From Schlegelella aquatica (GTDB taxonomy: Bacteria; Pseudomonadota; Gammaproteobacteria; Burkholderiales; Burkholderiaceae_C): DNA of 64,000 bases. Below are positions 23,207 to 32,594 of the stretch, one piece after another. Made by a program: the position numbers and the translations under genes. Within the stretch, counting starts at the first letter, position 1; every line of letters starts with the position of its first letter. Location: NCBI RefSeq assembly GCF_026013905.1, contig NZ_CP110257.1, forward strand, positions 1,984,001-2,048,000, given 5' to 3'. The notes under the pieces were generated by a model that saw nothing but the letters and a program-made list of their open reading frames with translations, was not told where the DNA came from and searched no databases.

Positions 23207-24781
23207 ATGGACACCCGAGTCACCCGCAAGAAGCTCAGCCTCAAGGAACGCTACGCCGCGATGACGCGTGGCCTCGGCTGGGAGACCACGTACCAGCCGA
23301 TGGAGAAAGTCTTCCCGTACGACCGCTACGAGGGCATCAAGATCCACGACTGGGACAAGTGGGAGGACCCCTTCCGCCTGACCATGGACGCCTACTGGAA
23401 GTACCAAGGCGAGAAGGAACGCAAGCTCTACGCCGTCATCGACGCCTTCGCGCAGAACAACGGCTTTCTCGGCATCAGCGACGCGCGCTACGTCAACGCG
23501 CTCAAGCTGTTCATCCAGGGCGTCACGCCGCTGGAGTACTACGCGCATCGCGGCTTCGCGCAGGTGGGCCGGCACTTCACCGGCGTGGGCGCGCGCGTGG
23601 CGGCGCAGATGCAGTCCATCGACGAGCTGCGCCACTACCAGACCGAGACGCATGCCATCAGCACCTACAACAAGTACTTCAACGGCATGCACAACGCCGC
23701 GCACTGGTACGACCGTGTGTGGTACCTGTCCGTGCCCAAGTCGTTCTTCGAGGACGCGCTGACCGCCGGCCCGTTCGAGTTCCTCACCGCGGTGAGCTTC
23801 TCGTTCGAGTACGTGCTGACCAACCTGCTGTTCGTGCCGTTCATGTCCGGTGCTGCGCACAACGGCGACATGTCCACCGTCACCTTCGGCTTCTCGGCCC
23901 AGAGCGACGAATCGCGCCACATGACGCTGGGCATCGAGTGCATCAAGTTCATGCTCGAGCAGGACCCGGACAACGTGCCCATCGTGCAGCGCTGGATCGA
24001 CAAGTGGTTCTGGCGCGGCTACCGCGTGCTGACGCTGGTGGCGATGATGCAGGACTACATGCTGCCCAAGCGCGTGATGAGCTGGAAGGAAGGCTGGGAG
24101 ATGTACGCCGAGCAGAACGGCGGAGCCCTGTTCCGCGACCTCGCCCGCTACGGCATCCGGGAGCCGGCCGGCTGGAAGGAAGCCTGCGAGGGCAAGGACC
24201 ACATCAGTCACCAGGCCTGGAACGCCTTCTACAACTACACCGCCGCCGCGCCCTTGCACACCTGGGTACCCAGCGACGAGGAAATGGACTGGCTGTCGGA
24301 GAAGTACCCCGAGTCCTTCGACCGCCTGTACCGCCCGCGCCTGGAGTACTACCGGGAGCGCCAGCAGCAGGGCAAGCGCTTCTACAACAAGACGCTGCCG
24401 ATGCTGTGCACGACCTGCCAGATCCCGATGTTCTTCACCGAGCCCGGCGACCCGACCAGGATCTGCTACCGCGAGAGCAACTACTTCGGCAACAAGTACC
24501 ACTTCTGCAGTGACGGCTGCAAGCGGATCTTCGACCACGAACCGGAGAAGTACGTGCAGTCCTGGCTGCCGGTGCACCAGATCTACCAGGGCAACTGCTT
24601 CAAGCCCGACGTCGACCCGAGCCAGCCCGGCTTCGATCCGCTGGGCGCGGTGCTCGACTGGTACGGCCTGAACTTCGGCCGCGACAACCTCGACTTCGAG
24701 GGCTCGGAAGACCAGAAAAACTTCGCCGCCTGGCGCGGCGAGGCCAAGGACGACACCACCGAGAAAGGAGCATCGGCATGA
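23207..24781 (+). CDS. dmpN: Phenol hydroxylase oxygenase alpha (di-iron) subunit
   Basis: Catalytic subunit. In 524 residues the carboxylate-bridged di-iron ligands are E110, E140, H143 (ELRH), E201, E235 and H238 (ESRH), with the same order and spacing as P. stutzeri OX1 PHH apart from a two-residue insertion. The C-terminal part carries a Cys-rich zinc-type site (CTTCQ and HFCSDGCKRIF). Its stop overlaps the dmpO start as ATGA, which suggests balanced alpha and gamma production. Confidence 0.97.
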   Translation: MDTRVTRKKLSLKERYAAMTRGLGWETTYQPMEKVFPYDRYEGIKIHDWDKWEDPFRLTMDAYWKYQGEKERKLYAVIDAFAQNNGFLGISDARYVNALKLFIQGVTPLEYYAHRGFAQVGRHFTGVGARVAAQMQSIDELRHYQTETHAISTYNKYFNGMHNAAHWYDRVWYLSVPKSFFEDALTAGPFEFLTAVSFSFEYVLTNLLFVPFMSGAAHNGDMSTVTFGFSAQSDESRHMTLGIECIKFMLEQDPDNVPIVQRWIDKWFWRGYRVLTLVAMMQDYMLPKRVMSWKEGWEMYAEQNGGALFRDLARYGIREPAGWKEACEGKDHISHQAWNAFYNYTAAAPLHTWVPSDEEMDWLSEKYPESFDRLYRPRLEYYRERQQQGKRFYNKTLPMLCTTCQIPMFFTEPGDPTRICYRESNYFGNKYHFCSDGCKRIFDHEPEKYVQSWLPVHQIYQGNCFKPDVDPSQPGFDPLGAVLDWYGLNFGRDNLDFEGSEDQKNFAAWRGEAKDDTTEKGASA

Positions 24782-25134
24782 GCGTCACCGCGATCGGCAC
24801 CTACGATTTCCCCGCCCGGGACGTGCGCGAGAACTTCCCGGCGCCGTTGCTGTACATCGGCTGGGAAGACCACATGATGTTCTGCGCGCCCTTCTGCCTG
24901 CCGCTGCCGGCGGAGATGCCGTTCGGCGCGATGGTGGAGAACGTGCTGCCCGGCGCGTTCGGCGACCACCCGGACTTCGAGCGCATCGACTGGAGCCAGG
25001 TGCAGTGGTTCAAGTCCGGCCAGCCCTGGCAGCCCGACTTCGGCAAGACGCTGGCCGAGAACGGCCTGGGGCACAAGGACGCGATCCGCTTCCGCACGCC
25101 CGGCCTGACCGGCATCCGGGGATCGAGCTCCTGA
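24778..25134 (+). CDS. dmpO: Phenol hydroxylase oxygenase gamma subunit
   Basis: Small gamma subunit that braces the oxygenase dimer. 118 residues with the family opening VTAIGTYDFPARDVRENFP and central DHPDFERIDWSQVQW. It overlaps dmpN by four bases and precedes dmpP by ten. Confidence 0.95.
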   Translation: MSVTAIGTYDFPARDVRENFPAPLLYIGWEDHMMFCAPFCLPLPAEMPFGAMVENVLPGAFGDHPDFERIDWSQVQWFKSGQPWQPDFGKTLAENGLGHKDAIRFRTPGLTGIRGSSS

Positions 25135-25144
25135 GCGTGCGGCC

Positions 25145-26209
25145 ATGAGCTACCAACTGACCATCGAGCCCCTCGGCGTGACGATCGACGTCGAGGAAGG
25201 CCAGACCTTGCTCGACGCGGCGCTGCGCCAGGGCATCTACCTGCCGCACGCCTGCGGGCACGGGCTGTGCGGCAGCTGCAAGGTGCAGGTCTGCGATGGC
25301 GAGATCGACCACGGCGCGGCCAACCCGTTCGCGCTGATGGACTTCGAGCGCGACGACGGCAAGACCCTGGCCTGCTGCGCGACGCTGTGCTCGGACGCGA
25401 CCATCGAGGCCGACATCGACGAGGATCCCGACGCCGAGGTCATCCCGGTGCGCGACTTCGCGGCCGACATCGAGCGCATCGAGCCGCTCACGCCGACCAT
25501 CAAGGCCATCCACCTGAAGCTGGACAAGCCGATCCGCTTCCAGCCCGGGCAGTACGTGCAGCTGGAAATCCCGGGCCTCGGCCAAAGCCGTGCGTTCTCG
25601 ATCGCCAACCCGCCGGCCGCGGACGGCCAGGCCGACCGCATCGAGCTCAACGTGCGCCTGGTGCCCGGCGGCGCCGGCACCACCTGGCTGCACGAGCAGG
25701 CCCGCGAGGGCACGCGGCTGCGCCTGTCCGGCCCGTACGGCCGCTTCTTCGTGCGCCGCTCGGCACGCATGCCGATGATCTTCCTGGCCGGCGGCTCGGG
25801 CCTGTCCAGCCCGCGCTCGATGATCCTGAGCCTGCTGGCCGAGGGTTGCACCGAGCCGATCACGCTGGTCTACGGCCAGCGCAGCCGCGAGGAGCTGTAC
25901 TACGACGCCGAGTTCCGGGCGCTCGCTCAGCAGCACCCGAACTTCACCTACGTGCCGGCCCTGTCGGACGAGCCCGAGGGCTCCGGCTGGGACGGCGCGC
26001 GTGGCTACGTGCACGAGGCAGCCAAGGCCCACTTCGGCGGCCAGTTCGCCGGCCACAAGGCCTACCTGTGCGGACCACCGCCGATGATCGAGGCCTGCAT
26101 CGCGACGCTGATGCAGGGACGCCTGTTCGAGCGCGACATCTACACCGAGAAGTTCATCTCGGCAGCGGACGCGCAGGGGCCGCGCAGTCCGCTGTTCAAG
26201 CAGGTCTAG
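25145..26209 (+). CDS. dmpP: Phenol hydroxylase reductase (FAD, [2Fe-2S])
   Basis: Transfers electrons from NADH through FAD and a plant-type [2Fe-2S] cluster to DmpLNO. In 354 residues the N-terminal ferredoxin domain holds CGHGLCGSC with a further Cys at CC in LACCATLC. The FAD domain has RAFSIANPP, and the NAD domain [11 protein letters not shown] and [11 protein letters not shown]. Full length, ten bases after dmpO. Confidence 0.97.
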   Translation: MSYQLTIEPLGVTIDVEEGQTLLDAALRQGIYLPHACGHGLCGSCKVQVCDGEIDHGAANPFALMDFERDDGKTLACCATLCSDATIEADIDEDPDAEVIPVRDFAADIERIEPLTPTIKAIHLKLDKPIRFQPGQYVQLEIPGLGQSRAFSIANPPAADGQADRIELNVRLVPGGAGTTWLHEQAREGTRLRLSGPYGRFFVRRSARMPMIFLAGGSGLSSPRSMILSLLAEGCTEPITLVYGQRSREELYYDAEFRALAQQHPNFTYVPALSDEPEGSGWDGARGYVHEAAKAHFGGQFAGHKAYLCGPPPMIEACIATLMQGRLFERDIYTEKFISAADAQGPRSPLFKQV

Positions 26210-26225
26210 GACGGAGGAGAAGAGC

Positions 26226-26609
26226 ATGCTGTTCGACACCCGGACCCGCGTGGACGTGCACGTCGTCCAGACCGGCGAGTCCTACCCCTGCGCGACCGAC
26301 GAGAGCCTGCTGCGCGGCATGCTGCGGCTCGGCCGCCGCGGCATCCCCGCCGGCTGCGTCAACGGCGGCTGCGGCGTCTGCAAGGTGCAGATCGTCGAGG
26401 GCGAGGTGCGGGCGCTCGGCCCGGTCAGCCGCGCCCACGTCAGCGTCGAGGAGGAGGCCCGGGGCTACACCCTGGCCTGCCGCGCCGCCCCCGTCACCGC
26501 CGTGCGCCTGGAAGTGTGCGCACGGCTGGCCAAACCGTTTACCCGAGCTGCGGCCCCGGCAGCCTCGGCCGTTCCCCACCGACCCACAGCAACCACGAAG
26601 GAGACATGA
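26226..26609 (+). CDS. dmpQ: Plant-type ferredoxin for catechol 2,3-dioxygenase reactivation
   Basis: XylT/DmpQ-type [2Fe-2S] protein that re-reduces the iron of oxidised catechol 2,3-dioxygenase. The 127 residues carry [16 protein letters not shown] and the distal LACRAAP cysteine. The family's core is about 110 residues; here the last 20 are Ala/Pro-rich. It ends one base before the dmpB ATG, its presumed client. Confidence 0.92.
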   Translation: MLFDTRTRVDVHVVQTGESYPCATDESLLRGMLRLGRRGIPAGCVNGGCGVCKVQIVEGEVRALGPVSRAHVSVEEEARGYTLACRAAPVTAVRLEVCARLAKPFTRAAAPAASAVPHRPTATTKET

Positions 26610-26610
26610 C

Positions 26611-27555
26611 ATGGGCGTTCTGCGTATTGGCCACGCCAGCCTGCGAGTGATGGACATCGATGCCGCCGTGACGCACTACGAGAAGGTGCTGGGCATGCGC
26701 ACGGTGATGAAGGACCGTGCCGGCAACGTGTACCTCAAGTGCTGGGACGAGTGGGACAAGTTCTCGCTGATCCTCACACCCTCCGACCAGGCCGGCCTGA
26801 ACCACGTGGCCTACAAGGTCAAGGACGACGCCGACCTGGACGAGATCCAGCAGCGCGTCGAGGCCTGGGGCATCAAGACCCAGATGCTGCCCGAGGGCAC
26901 GCTGCCGTCGGTGGGCCGCATGCTGCAGTTCCACCTGCCCAGCGGCCACGACATGCGGCTGTACGCGTTCAAGGAGTACGTGGGCACCGACGTCGGCACC
27001 GACAACCCCGACCCCTGGCCGGACGGCATCCGCGGCGCGGGCGCGCACTGGCTGGACCACCTGCTGCTGATGTGCGAGCTCAATCCCGAGGCCGGCATCA
27101 ACACGGTCGAGCAGAACACGCGCTTCATGAAGGAGTGCCTCGGCTTCTTCCTGACCGAGCAGGTGCTGGTGGGCCCGGAGAAGAACGTCCAGGCCGCCAC
27201 CTGGATGGCGTGCACCACCACGCCGCACGACATCGCCTTCGTCGGCGGCCCGCGCAGCGGCCTGCACCACATCGCGTTCTTCCTCGACTCGTGGCACGAC
27301 GTGCTGAAGGCCGCCGACGTGATGGCCAAGAACAAGGTGCGCATCGACGTCGCGCCGACCCGCCACGGCATCACGCGTGGCGAGACCATCTACTTCTTCG
27401 ACCCGAGCGGCAACCGCAACGAGACCTTCGCAGGCCTGGGCTACCTCGCGCAGCCGGACCGTCCGGTGACCACCTGGAGCGAAGACCGCCTCGGCAGCGG
27501 CATCTTCTACCACACCGGCGACCTGGTGCCCTCGTTCACCGAGGTCTACACCTGA
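26611..27555 (+). CDS. dmpB: Catechol 2,3-dioxygenase
   Basis: Extradiol ring cleavage of catechol to 2-hydroxymuconic semialdehyde using Fe(II). 314 residues in two vicinal-oxygen-chelate halves. Iron ligands are H150 (WLDH), H220 (GLHH) and E271 (GNRNE), equivalent to H153, H214 and E265 of XylE. The extradiol signature [15 protein letters not shown] is present. Start [15 protein letters not shown] at 26611 after AAGGAGA. It follows dmpQ by one base. Confidence 0.97.
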   Translation: MGVLRIGHASLRVMDIDAAVTHYEKVLGMRTVMKDRAGNVYLKCWDEWDKFSLILTPSDQAGLNHVAYKVKDDADLDEIQQRVEAWGIKTQMLPEGTLPSVGRMLQFHLPSGHDMRLYAFKEYVGTDVGTDNPDPWPDGIRGAGAHWLDHLLLMCELNPEAGINTVEQNTRFMKECLGFFLTEQVLVGPEKNVQAATWMACTTTPHDIAFVGGPRSGLHHIAFFLDSWHDVLKAADVMAKNKVRIDVAPTRHGITRGETIYFFDPSGNRNETFAGLGYLAQPDRPVTTWSEDRLGSGIFYHTGDLVPSFTEVYT

Positions 27556-27571
27556 ACGGAAGGACCGCACC

Positions 27572-28030
27572 ATGCAGGCACCGCACCAGGCCCCGGATGA
27601 CGCGCTGAGCGCCGCGCAGCGCGTCATCGACGCCCCTGCCGCACTGCGCGCCATCCAGGCCGCCGTGCGCCATGCCGACGCGCTGGGCGTGCGCGTCAAC
27701 GTCTCGGTGGTCGATGCGGCCGGCGTGCCGGTCGCCTTCGCCCGCCAGGCCGGCGCGCCGCTGCACTCGGTGGAGATCGCCGTCGACAAGGCCTACACGG
27801 CGGCGAGCTTCGGCCTGCCGACCAGCGCCTGGCACGCCGAGCTGCAGCACCACTCGGAGGCCGTGCGCCAGGGGCTGGTGCTGCGGCCGCGCTTCGTCGC
27901 GTTCGGCGGCGGGCTGCCCATCGTGGAGCACGGCGTGCGCATCGGCGGCATCGGCGTCTCCGGCGGCAGCGAAGCGCAGGACGAAGAAATCGCCCGCGCC
28001 GGCCTGCAGGCCCTCGGGCTGCAGGCCTGA
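27572..28030 (+). CDS. HbpS/GlcG-like (DUF336) protein inside the meta operon
   Basis: 152 residues of the HbpS/GlcG family: VNVSVVDAAGVPVAFARQAG, later GGLPIVEHGVRIGGIGVSGG. No signal peptide. Similar small genes occur between the catechol dioxygenase and semialdehyde dehydrogenase genes of other betaproteobacterial phenol clusters, but no role is established; binding of heme or another cofactor is only a family-level suggestion. It is evenly spaced (16 and 22 bases) between dmpB and dmpC, so clearly part of the operon. Confidence 0.85.
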   Translation: MQAPHQAPDDALSAAQRVIDAPAALRAIQAAVRHADALGVRVNVSVVDAAGVPVAFARQAGAPLHSVEIAVDKAYTAASFGLPTSAWHAELQHHSEAVRQGLVLRPRFVAFGGGLPIVEHGVRIGGIGVSGGSEAQDEEIARAGLQALGLQA

Positions 28031-28052
28031 GATCCCAACCCATGGACCCACC

Positions 28053-29507
28053 ATGAAACAGTTCCTGAACTTCATCAACGGCGAGTTCGTCGCCACCGGC
28101 AAGACCTTCGAGAACCGCAACCCGGCCACCAACCAGGTGATCGGGCTGGTGCACGAGGCCGGCCAGGCCGAGGTCGACGCCGCCGTGGCCGCCGCCCGCG
28201 CGGCGCTCAAGGGCGAATGGGGCCGCATGAGCGTGGTGCGCCGTGCCGAGCTGCTGCACGCCGTGGCCGACGAGATCAACCGCCGCTTCGACGACTTCCT
28301 CGAGGCCGAGATCGCCGACACCGGCAAGCCGCGCTCGCTGGCCAGCCACGTGGACATCCCGCGCGGCGCTGCCAACTTCAAGATCTTTGCCGACATCGTC
28401 AAGAACGTCCCGACCGAGAGCTTCCAGATGGCCACGCCCGACGGCGGCACGGCCCTGAGCTACGCGCTGCGCACGCCGCTGGGCGTGGTCGGCGTGATCT
28501 GCCCCTGGAACCTGCCGCTGCTGCTGATGACCTGGAAGGTCGGCCCGGCGCTGGCCTGCGGCAACACCGTGATCGTCAAGCCCTCCGAGGAAACGCCGGC
28601 CACCGCGACGCTGCTGGGCGAGGTGATGAACGCGGTCGGCGTGCCCAAGGGCGTGTACCAGGTGCTGCACGGCTTCGGCCCCGGCTCCGCCGGCGAGTTC
28701 ATCACCCGGCACCCCGGCATCAACGGCATCACCTTCACCGGCGAGACCCGCACCGGCGAGGCCATCATGGCCGCCGCGGCCAAGGGGGTGCGCCCGGTCA
28801 GCTTCGAGCTGGGCGGCAAGAACGCGGGCATCGTGTTCGCCGACGCCGACTTCGAGAAGGCCGTGGCCGGCATCACCCGCAGCGCGTTCGAGAACTGCGG
28901 CCAGGTCTGCCTGGGCACCGAGCGCGTGTACGTGCAGCGGCCGATCTTCGAGAAGTTCGTCGCCGCGCTGAAGGAGAAGGCCGAGGGCCTGAAGATCGGC
29001 GGCCCGGACACCCCGGGGGTGGGCATCGGCCCGCTGATCTCCGCCGAGCACAAGAAGAAGGTGCTGGGCTACTACGAGCGCGCCCGCGCCGAGGGCGCGA
29101 CCATCGTGACCGGCGGCGGCGAGCCGCAGCTGGGCGGCGAGCTGGCGCACGGCCACTTCGTGCAGCCGACCATCTGGACCGGCCTGCCCGAGACCTCCGC
29201 CGTGATCCGCGAGGAGATCTTCGGCCCGTGCTGCCACATCGCCCCCTTCGACACCGAGGAGGAAGCGATCGCGCTGGCCAACGACACGGACTACGGCCTC
29301 GCCACCACCGTGTGGACGAGCAACCTGGAGACCGCGCACCGCGTGGCCGCGCGGATCGACGTCGGCCTGTGCTGGATCAACTCCTGGTTCCTGCGCGACC
29401 TGCGCACCGCCTTCGGCGGCGCCAAGGCCAGCGGCATCGGCCGCGAGGGCGGCGTGCATTCGCTCGAGTTCTACACCGAGCTGCGCAACGTGATGGTGAA
29501 GCTGTGA
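28053..29507 (+). CDS. dmpC: 2-hydroxymuconic semialdehyde dehydrogenase
   Basis: NAD-dependent oxidation of 2-hydroxymuconic semialdehyde to 4-oxalocrotonate (2-hydroxymuconate), the entry to the oxalocrotonate branch. 484 residues of the ALDH superfamily with general base E252 (FELGGK) and nucleophile C286 (NCGQVC). Start MKQFLNFINGEFV at 28053. Its last four bases overlap the dmpD GTG start. Confidence 0.96.
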   Translation: MKQFLNFINGEFVATGKTFENRNPATNQVIGLVHEAGQAEVDAAVAAARAALKGEWGRMSVVRRAELLHAVADEINRRFDDFLEAEIADTGKPRSLASHVDIPRGAANFKIFADIVKNVPTESFQMATPDGGTALSYALRTPLGVVGVICPWNLPLLLMTWKVGPALACGNTVIVKPSEETPATATLLGEVMNAVGVPKGVYQVLHGFGPGSAGEFITRHPGINGITFTGETRTGEAIMAAAAKGVRPVSFELGGKNAGIVFADADFEKAVAGITRSAFENCGQVCLGTERVYVQRPIFEKFVAALKEKAEGLKIGGPDTPGVGIGPLISAEHKKKVLGYYERARAEGATIVTGGGEPQLGGELAHGHFVQPTIWTGLPETSAVIREEIFGPCCHIAPFDTEEEAIALANDTDYGLATTVWTSNLETAHRVAARIDVGLCWINSWFLRDLRTAFGGAKASGIGREGGVHSLEFYTELRNVMVKL

Positions 29508-30355
29508 CGAACCCTGCCAACCCCGAGATCGGCCGCCGCGTGCGCACCGGCGGCTTCGACACCAACGTGCACGACCTGGGCGCCTCGCGCCCGGGCCAGC
29601 CGCCGGTGCTGTTCATCCACGGCTCCGGGCCCGGCGTCAGCGCCTGGGCGAACTGGCGCCTCGCGATCCCCGTGCTGGCGAAGGAACGGCGCGTGCTCGC
29701 GCCCGACATGGTCGGATTCGGCTACACCGAGCGGCCCGCCGGCATCGCGTACACGATGGACACCTGGGTGCAGCAGGCGCTGGACCTGCTGGACGCGCTG
29801 GACCTCCCCCAGGCCGACGTGGTGGGCAACAGCTTCGGCGGCGGGCTGTCGCTGGCGCTAGCGATCCGCGCCCCGCACCGGGTGCGCCGCCTGGTGCTGA
29901 TGGGCTCGGTGGGCGTGTCCTTCCCCATCACGCCGGGCCTGGACGCGGTGTGGGGCTACCAGCCCTCGGTGGAGAACATGAAGCGCATCATGGACGTGTT
30001 CGCGTACAACCGCGACCTGCTGACCGACGAGCTGGCCGAGATGCGCTATCGCGCCAGCATCCGCCCGGGCGTGCAGGAGTCCTATGCCGCGATGTTCCCC
30101 GCGCCGCGCCAGCGCTGGGTCGACGCGATGGCCAGCCGCGAGTCGGACATCCGCGCCCTGCCCCACGAGACGCTGATCCTGCACGGCCGCGAGGACCAGG
30201 TCATCCCCCTGCAGACCTCGCTGACGCTGTCGAGCTGGATCCCGCGCAGCCAGCTGCACGTGTTCGGCCACTGCGGCCACTGGACCCAGATCGAGCACGC
30301 GGCGCGCTTCACGCAGCTGGTGTCGAACTTCCTCACCGAGGCCGACGCGGCCTGA
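29504..30355 (+). CDS. dmpD: 2-hydroxymuconic semialdehyde hydrolase
   Basis: Alpha/beta-hydrolase for the hydrolytic branch, giving 2-hydroxypenta-2,4-dienoate plus formate. From the GTG at 29504, which overlaps the dmpC TGA (GTGA), it is 283 residues. Oxyanion HGSGPG, nucleophile elbow GNSFGGG, Asp in HGREDQVIP and terminal His in GHCGHW are all visible. No ATG exists near the conserved N-terminus, so a GTG start by coupling is favoured. Confidence 0.93.
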   Translation: MTNPANPEIGRRVRTGGFDTNVHDLGASRPGQPPVLFIHGSGPGVSAWANWRLAIPVLAKERRVLAPDMVGFGYTERPAGIAYTMDTWVQQALDLLDALDLPQADVVGNSFGGGLSLALAIRAPHRVRRLVLMGSVGVSFPITPGLDAVWGYQPSVENMKRIMDVFAYNRDLLTDELAEMRYRASIRPGVQESYAAMFPAPRQRWVDAMASRESDIRALPHETLILHGREDQVIPLQTSLTLSSWIPRSQLHVFGHCGHWTQIEHAARFTQLVSNFLTEADAA

Positions 30356-30374
30356 GGCCCCACCCGAGACGACC

Positions 30375-31160
30375 ATGGACGCTTCCACCCTCCAACGCTA
30401 CGGCGACGAGCTGTACCAGGCCCTGGTCCACCGCGAACCGGTGGCCCCGCTGACCGAGCGAGAACCCGGCATCACCATCGACGACGCCTACCAGATCCAG
30501 CTGCGCATGATCCAGCACCGGCTCGACGCCGGCGAGCGGGTCGTGGGCAAGAAGATCGGCGTGACCAGCAAGGTCGTGATGGACATGCTGGGCGTGAACC
30601 AGCCGGACTTCGGCCACCTGCTGTCGGGCATGGCGTACGACGAAGGCCAGCCGATCTCCGTCGGCAGCCTGATCGCCCCGCGCGCCGAGGCCGAGGTGGC
30701 CTTCATCCTGGCGCGCAACCTCGAAGGCCCGGGCGTGACCGCGGCCGACGTGCTGCGCGCCACCGACTGCGTGATGCCCTGCTTCGAGATCGTCGACTCG
30801 CGCATCCGCGACTGGAAGATCCGCATCCAGGACACCGTGGCCGACAACGCCTCCTGCGGCGTGTTCACGCTGGGCGGCGTGCGACGCAGCCCGCGCGACC
30901 TGGACCTGGCGCTGGCCGGCATGGTGCTGGAGAAGAACGGCGAGGTCATCAGCACCTCCACCGGCGCCTCGGTGCAGGGCTCGCCGGTCAACGCGGTGGC
31001 GTGGCTGGCCAACACCCTGGGCCGGCTCGGCATCGCCCTCAAGGCCGGCGACGTGATCCTCTCCGGCTCGCAATCGCCGCTGGTGCCGGTGGTCGCCGGC
31101 GACAGCCTGCATTGCAGCGTCGGCGGCCTGGGCAGCGCCTCGGTGCGCTTCGTCGCCTGA
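30375..31160 (+). CDS. dmpE: 2-oxopent-4-enoate (2-hydroxypentadienoate) hydratase
   Basis: Adds water to 2-hydroxypenta-2,4-dienoate to give 4-hydroxy-2-oxovalerate; metal-dependent fumarylacetoacetase-like fold. 261 residues with VGKKIGVTSKVVMDMLGV, metal-site E-x-E in RAEAEVAFIL and CFEIVDSRIRDWKI. Paralogue of the next gene dmpH; in other systems the two form a complex. 19 bases after dmpD. Confidence 0.95.
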   Translation: MDASTLQRYGDELYQALVHREPVAPLTEREPGITIDDAYQIQLRMIQHRLDAGERVVGKKIGVTSKVVMDMLGVNQPDFGHLLSGMAYDEGQPISVGSLIAPRAEAEVAFILARNLEGPGVTAADVLRATDCVMPCFEIVDSRIRDWKIRIQDTVADNASCGVFTLGGVRRSPRDLDLALAGMVLEKNGEVISTSTGASVQGSPVNAVAWLANTLGRLGIALKAGDVILSGSQSPLVPVVAGDSLHCSVGGLGSASVRFVA

Positions 31161-31180
31161 TTTCCAAGGACACCCCTCAC

Positions 31181-31969
31181 ATGGCACTCGACCAACACAC
31201 CATCGCCCGGCTTGCCGAGCACCTGGAAACCGCAGAGCTGCAGGCGCGCGACGTCACCAAGATCACCGACGACCACCCCGAAATGGACTGGGCCGACGCC
31301 TACGCCATCCAGGAGGCGATCCGCGCCCGCAAGGAAGCCCGCGGCCACCGCACCGTGGGCCTCAAGTGCGGCCTGACCTCCTACGCCAAGATGAAGCAGA
31401 TGGGCGTGGACTCGCCCGTGTTCGGCTTCGTCAGCGACTACATGGCCTGCCCCGAAGGCAGCACCATCCCGATGGCCGGCCTGATCCATCCCAAGGTGGA
31501 AGCCGAGATCTGCATCGTCACCAAGGCCCCGTTGACCGGTCCGGGCTGCCACGTCGGCGCGGTGCTGGCCGCGATCGACTTCGTGATCCCCGGCGTCGAG
31601 ATCATCGACAGCCGCTACCGCGACTTCAAGTTCGACCTCAAGAGCGTGATCGCGGACAACACCTCGGCCTCGCGCTTCGTCACCGGCGGCCGCGCCCGCC
31701 GCCCCGATGACCTGGACCTGCGCACGCTGGGCGTGGTGCTGGAGAAGAACGGCGAGATCGTCGCGATGGCCGCCGGCGCCGCGGTGATGGGCCACCCGGC
31801 CGCCGCCGTCGCGGCCCTGGCCAACCACCTGGGCGCGCGCGGCCAGAGCATCCCGGCCGGCACCTTCATCATGACCGGCGGCGTGACCGAGGCGATCGCG
31901 GTGCAGGCCGGCGACCAAGTGAACGTGCGCTTCCAGGACCTGGGTTCGGTGAGCATGCGCTTCGCCTGA
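31181..31969 (+). CDS. dmpH: 4-oxalocrotonate decarboxylase
   Basis: Decarboxylates 2-oxo-3-hexenedioate to 2-hydroxypentadienoate, which DmpE hydrates. 262 residues, same fold as DmpE: VGLKCGLTSYAKMKQMGV, HPKVEAEICIV (metal Glu pair) and GVEIIDSRYRDFKF. Start MALDQHTIARLAEHL at 31181. Last gene before the unusual 31996 insertion. Confidence 0.95.
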   Translation: MALDQHTIARLAEHLETAELQARDVTKITDDHPEMDWADAYAIQEAIRARKEARGHRTVGLKCGLTSYAKMKQMGVDSPVFGFVSDYMACPEGSTIPMAGLIHPKVEAEICIVTKAPLTGPGCHVGAVLAAIDFVIPGVEIIDSRYRDFKFDLKSVIADNTSASRFVTGGRARRPDDLDLRTLGVVLEKNGEIVAMAAGAAVMGHPAAAVAALANHLGARGQSIPAGTFIMTGGVTEAIAVQAGDQVNVRFQDLGSVSMRFA

Positions 31970-31995
31970 ACCGTCACCTGCACCCGACCGGCGCC

Positions 31996-32568
31996 ATGTC
32001 CAGCCCCGCCCCCACCCCGCCGCGTGCCGTGACCGTGCTGATCACGCGGCGCGTGCCGCCTTCGCAGGCCGCCGCGTTCGAGGCAGCCATGGCCGGCATG
32101 CTGGAGGCCGCCGCCCGCTTTCCCGGCCACCTCGGCGGCCAGGTGGTGCGCCCCGGCGACCCCGGCAGCGGCGACGAACCCATGCTCTACCACGTGGTGT
32201 TCGCCTTCGACGACGAGGCCCACCTCGCGGCCTGGGAGTCCTCCCCCGAGCGCGCGCACTGGCTGGCCCAGGTGCAGGCGCACACGGTGGGCGAGCAGCG
32301 CGACCGCGTCAGCGGCGTCGAGTACTGGTTCCAGCCGCCCGGCGGCGCCCCGCAGGCGCCGCCACGCTGGCGCGTGGCCGTGGTCACGTGGCTGGGCATC
32401 TTCCCGACCGTGCTGTTCCTGTTCCTGACCGTGGCGCCGTGGCTGGAGCACTGGCCGCTGGTGCCGCGCGTCTTCGTCATCACCGTGCTGGTGGTGGTGA
32501 TCATGACCTGGCTGGTCGCGCCGCGCCTGACCCGCTGGCTCGCGCACTGGCTGCATGCGGGCCGCTGA
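31996..32568 (+). CDS. Antibiotic-biosynthesis-monooxygenase-fold protein with two membrane spans
   Basis: 190 residues not belonging to any known meta-pathway step. Residues about 11-112 look like an ABM/dimeric alpha-beta-barrel domain (VTVLITRRVPPSQAAAFEAA at the start, then LYHVVFAFDD). Two strong membrane helices follow at about 127-150 and 156-175, with a short basic tail, so the domain faces the cytoplasm next to the membrane. It lies between dmpH and dmpF with gaps of 26 bases on each side and the same GC-rich codon use, so it is co-transcribed. ABM folds include quinol oxygenases and heme-degrading enzymes; a role with quinones or reactive aldehydes is speculation. Confidence 0.75.
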   Translation: MSSPAPTPPRAVTVLITRRVPPSQAAAFEAAMAGMLEAAARFPGHLGGQVVRPGDPGSGDEPMLYHVVFAFDDEAHLAAWESSPERAHWLAQVQAHTVGEQRDRVSGVEYWFQPPGGAPQAPPRWRVAVVTWLGIFPTVLFLFLTVAPWLEHWPLVPRVFVITVLVVVIMTWLVAPRLTRWLAHWLHAGR

Positions 32569-32594
32569 GCCCGCGCCACTGAGGAGTTGTTCCC

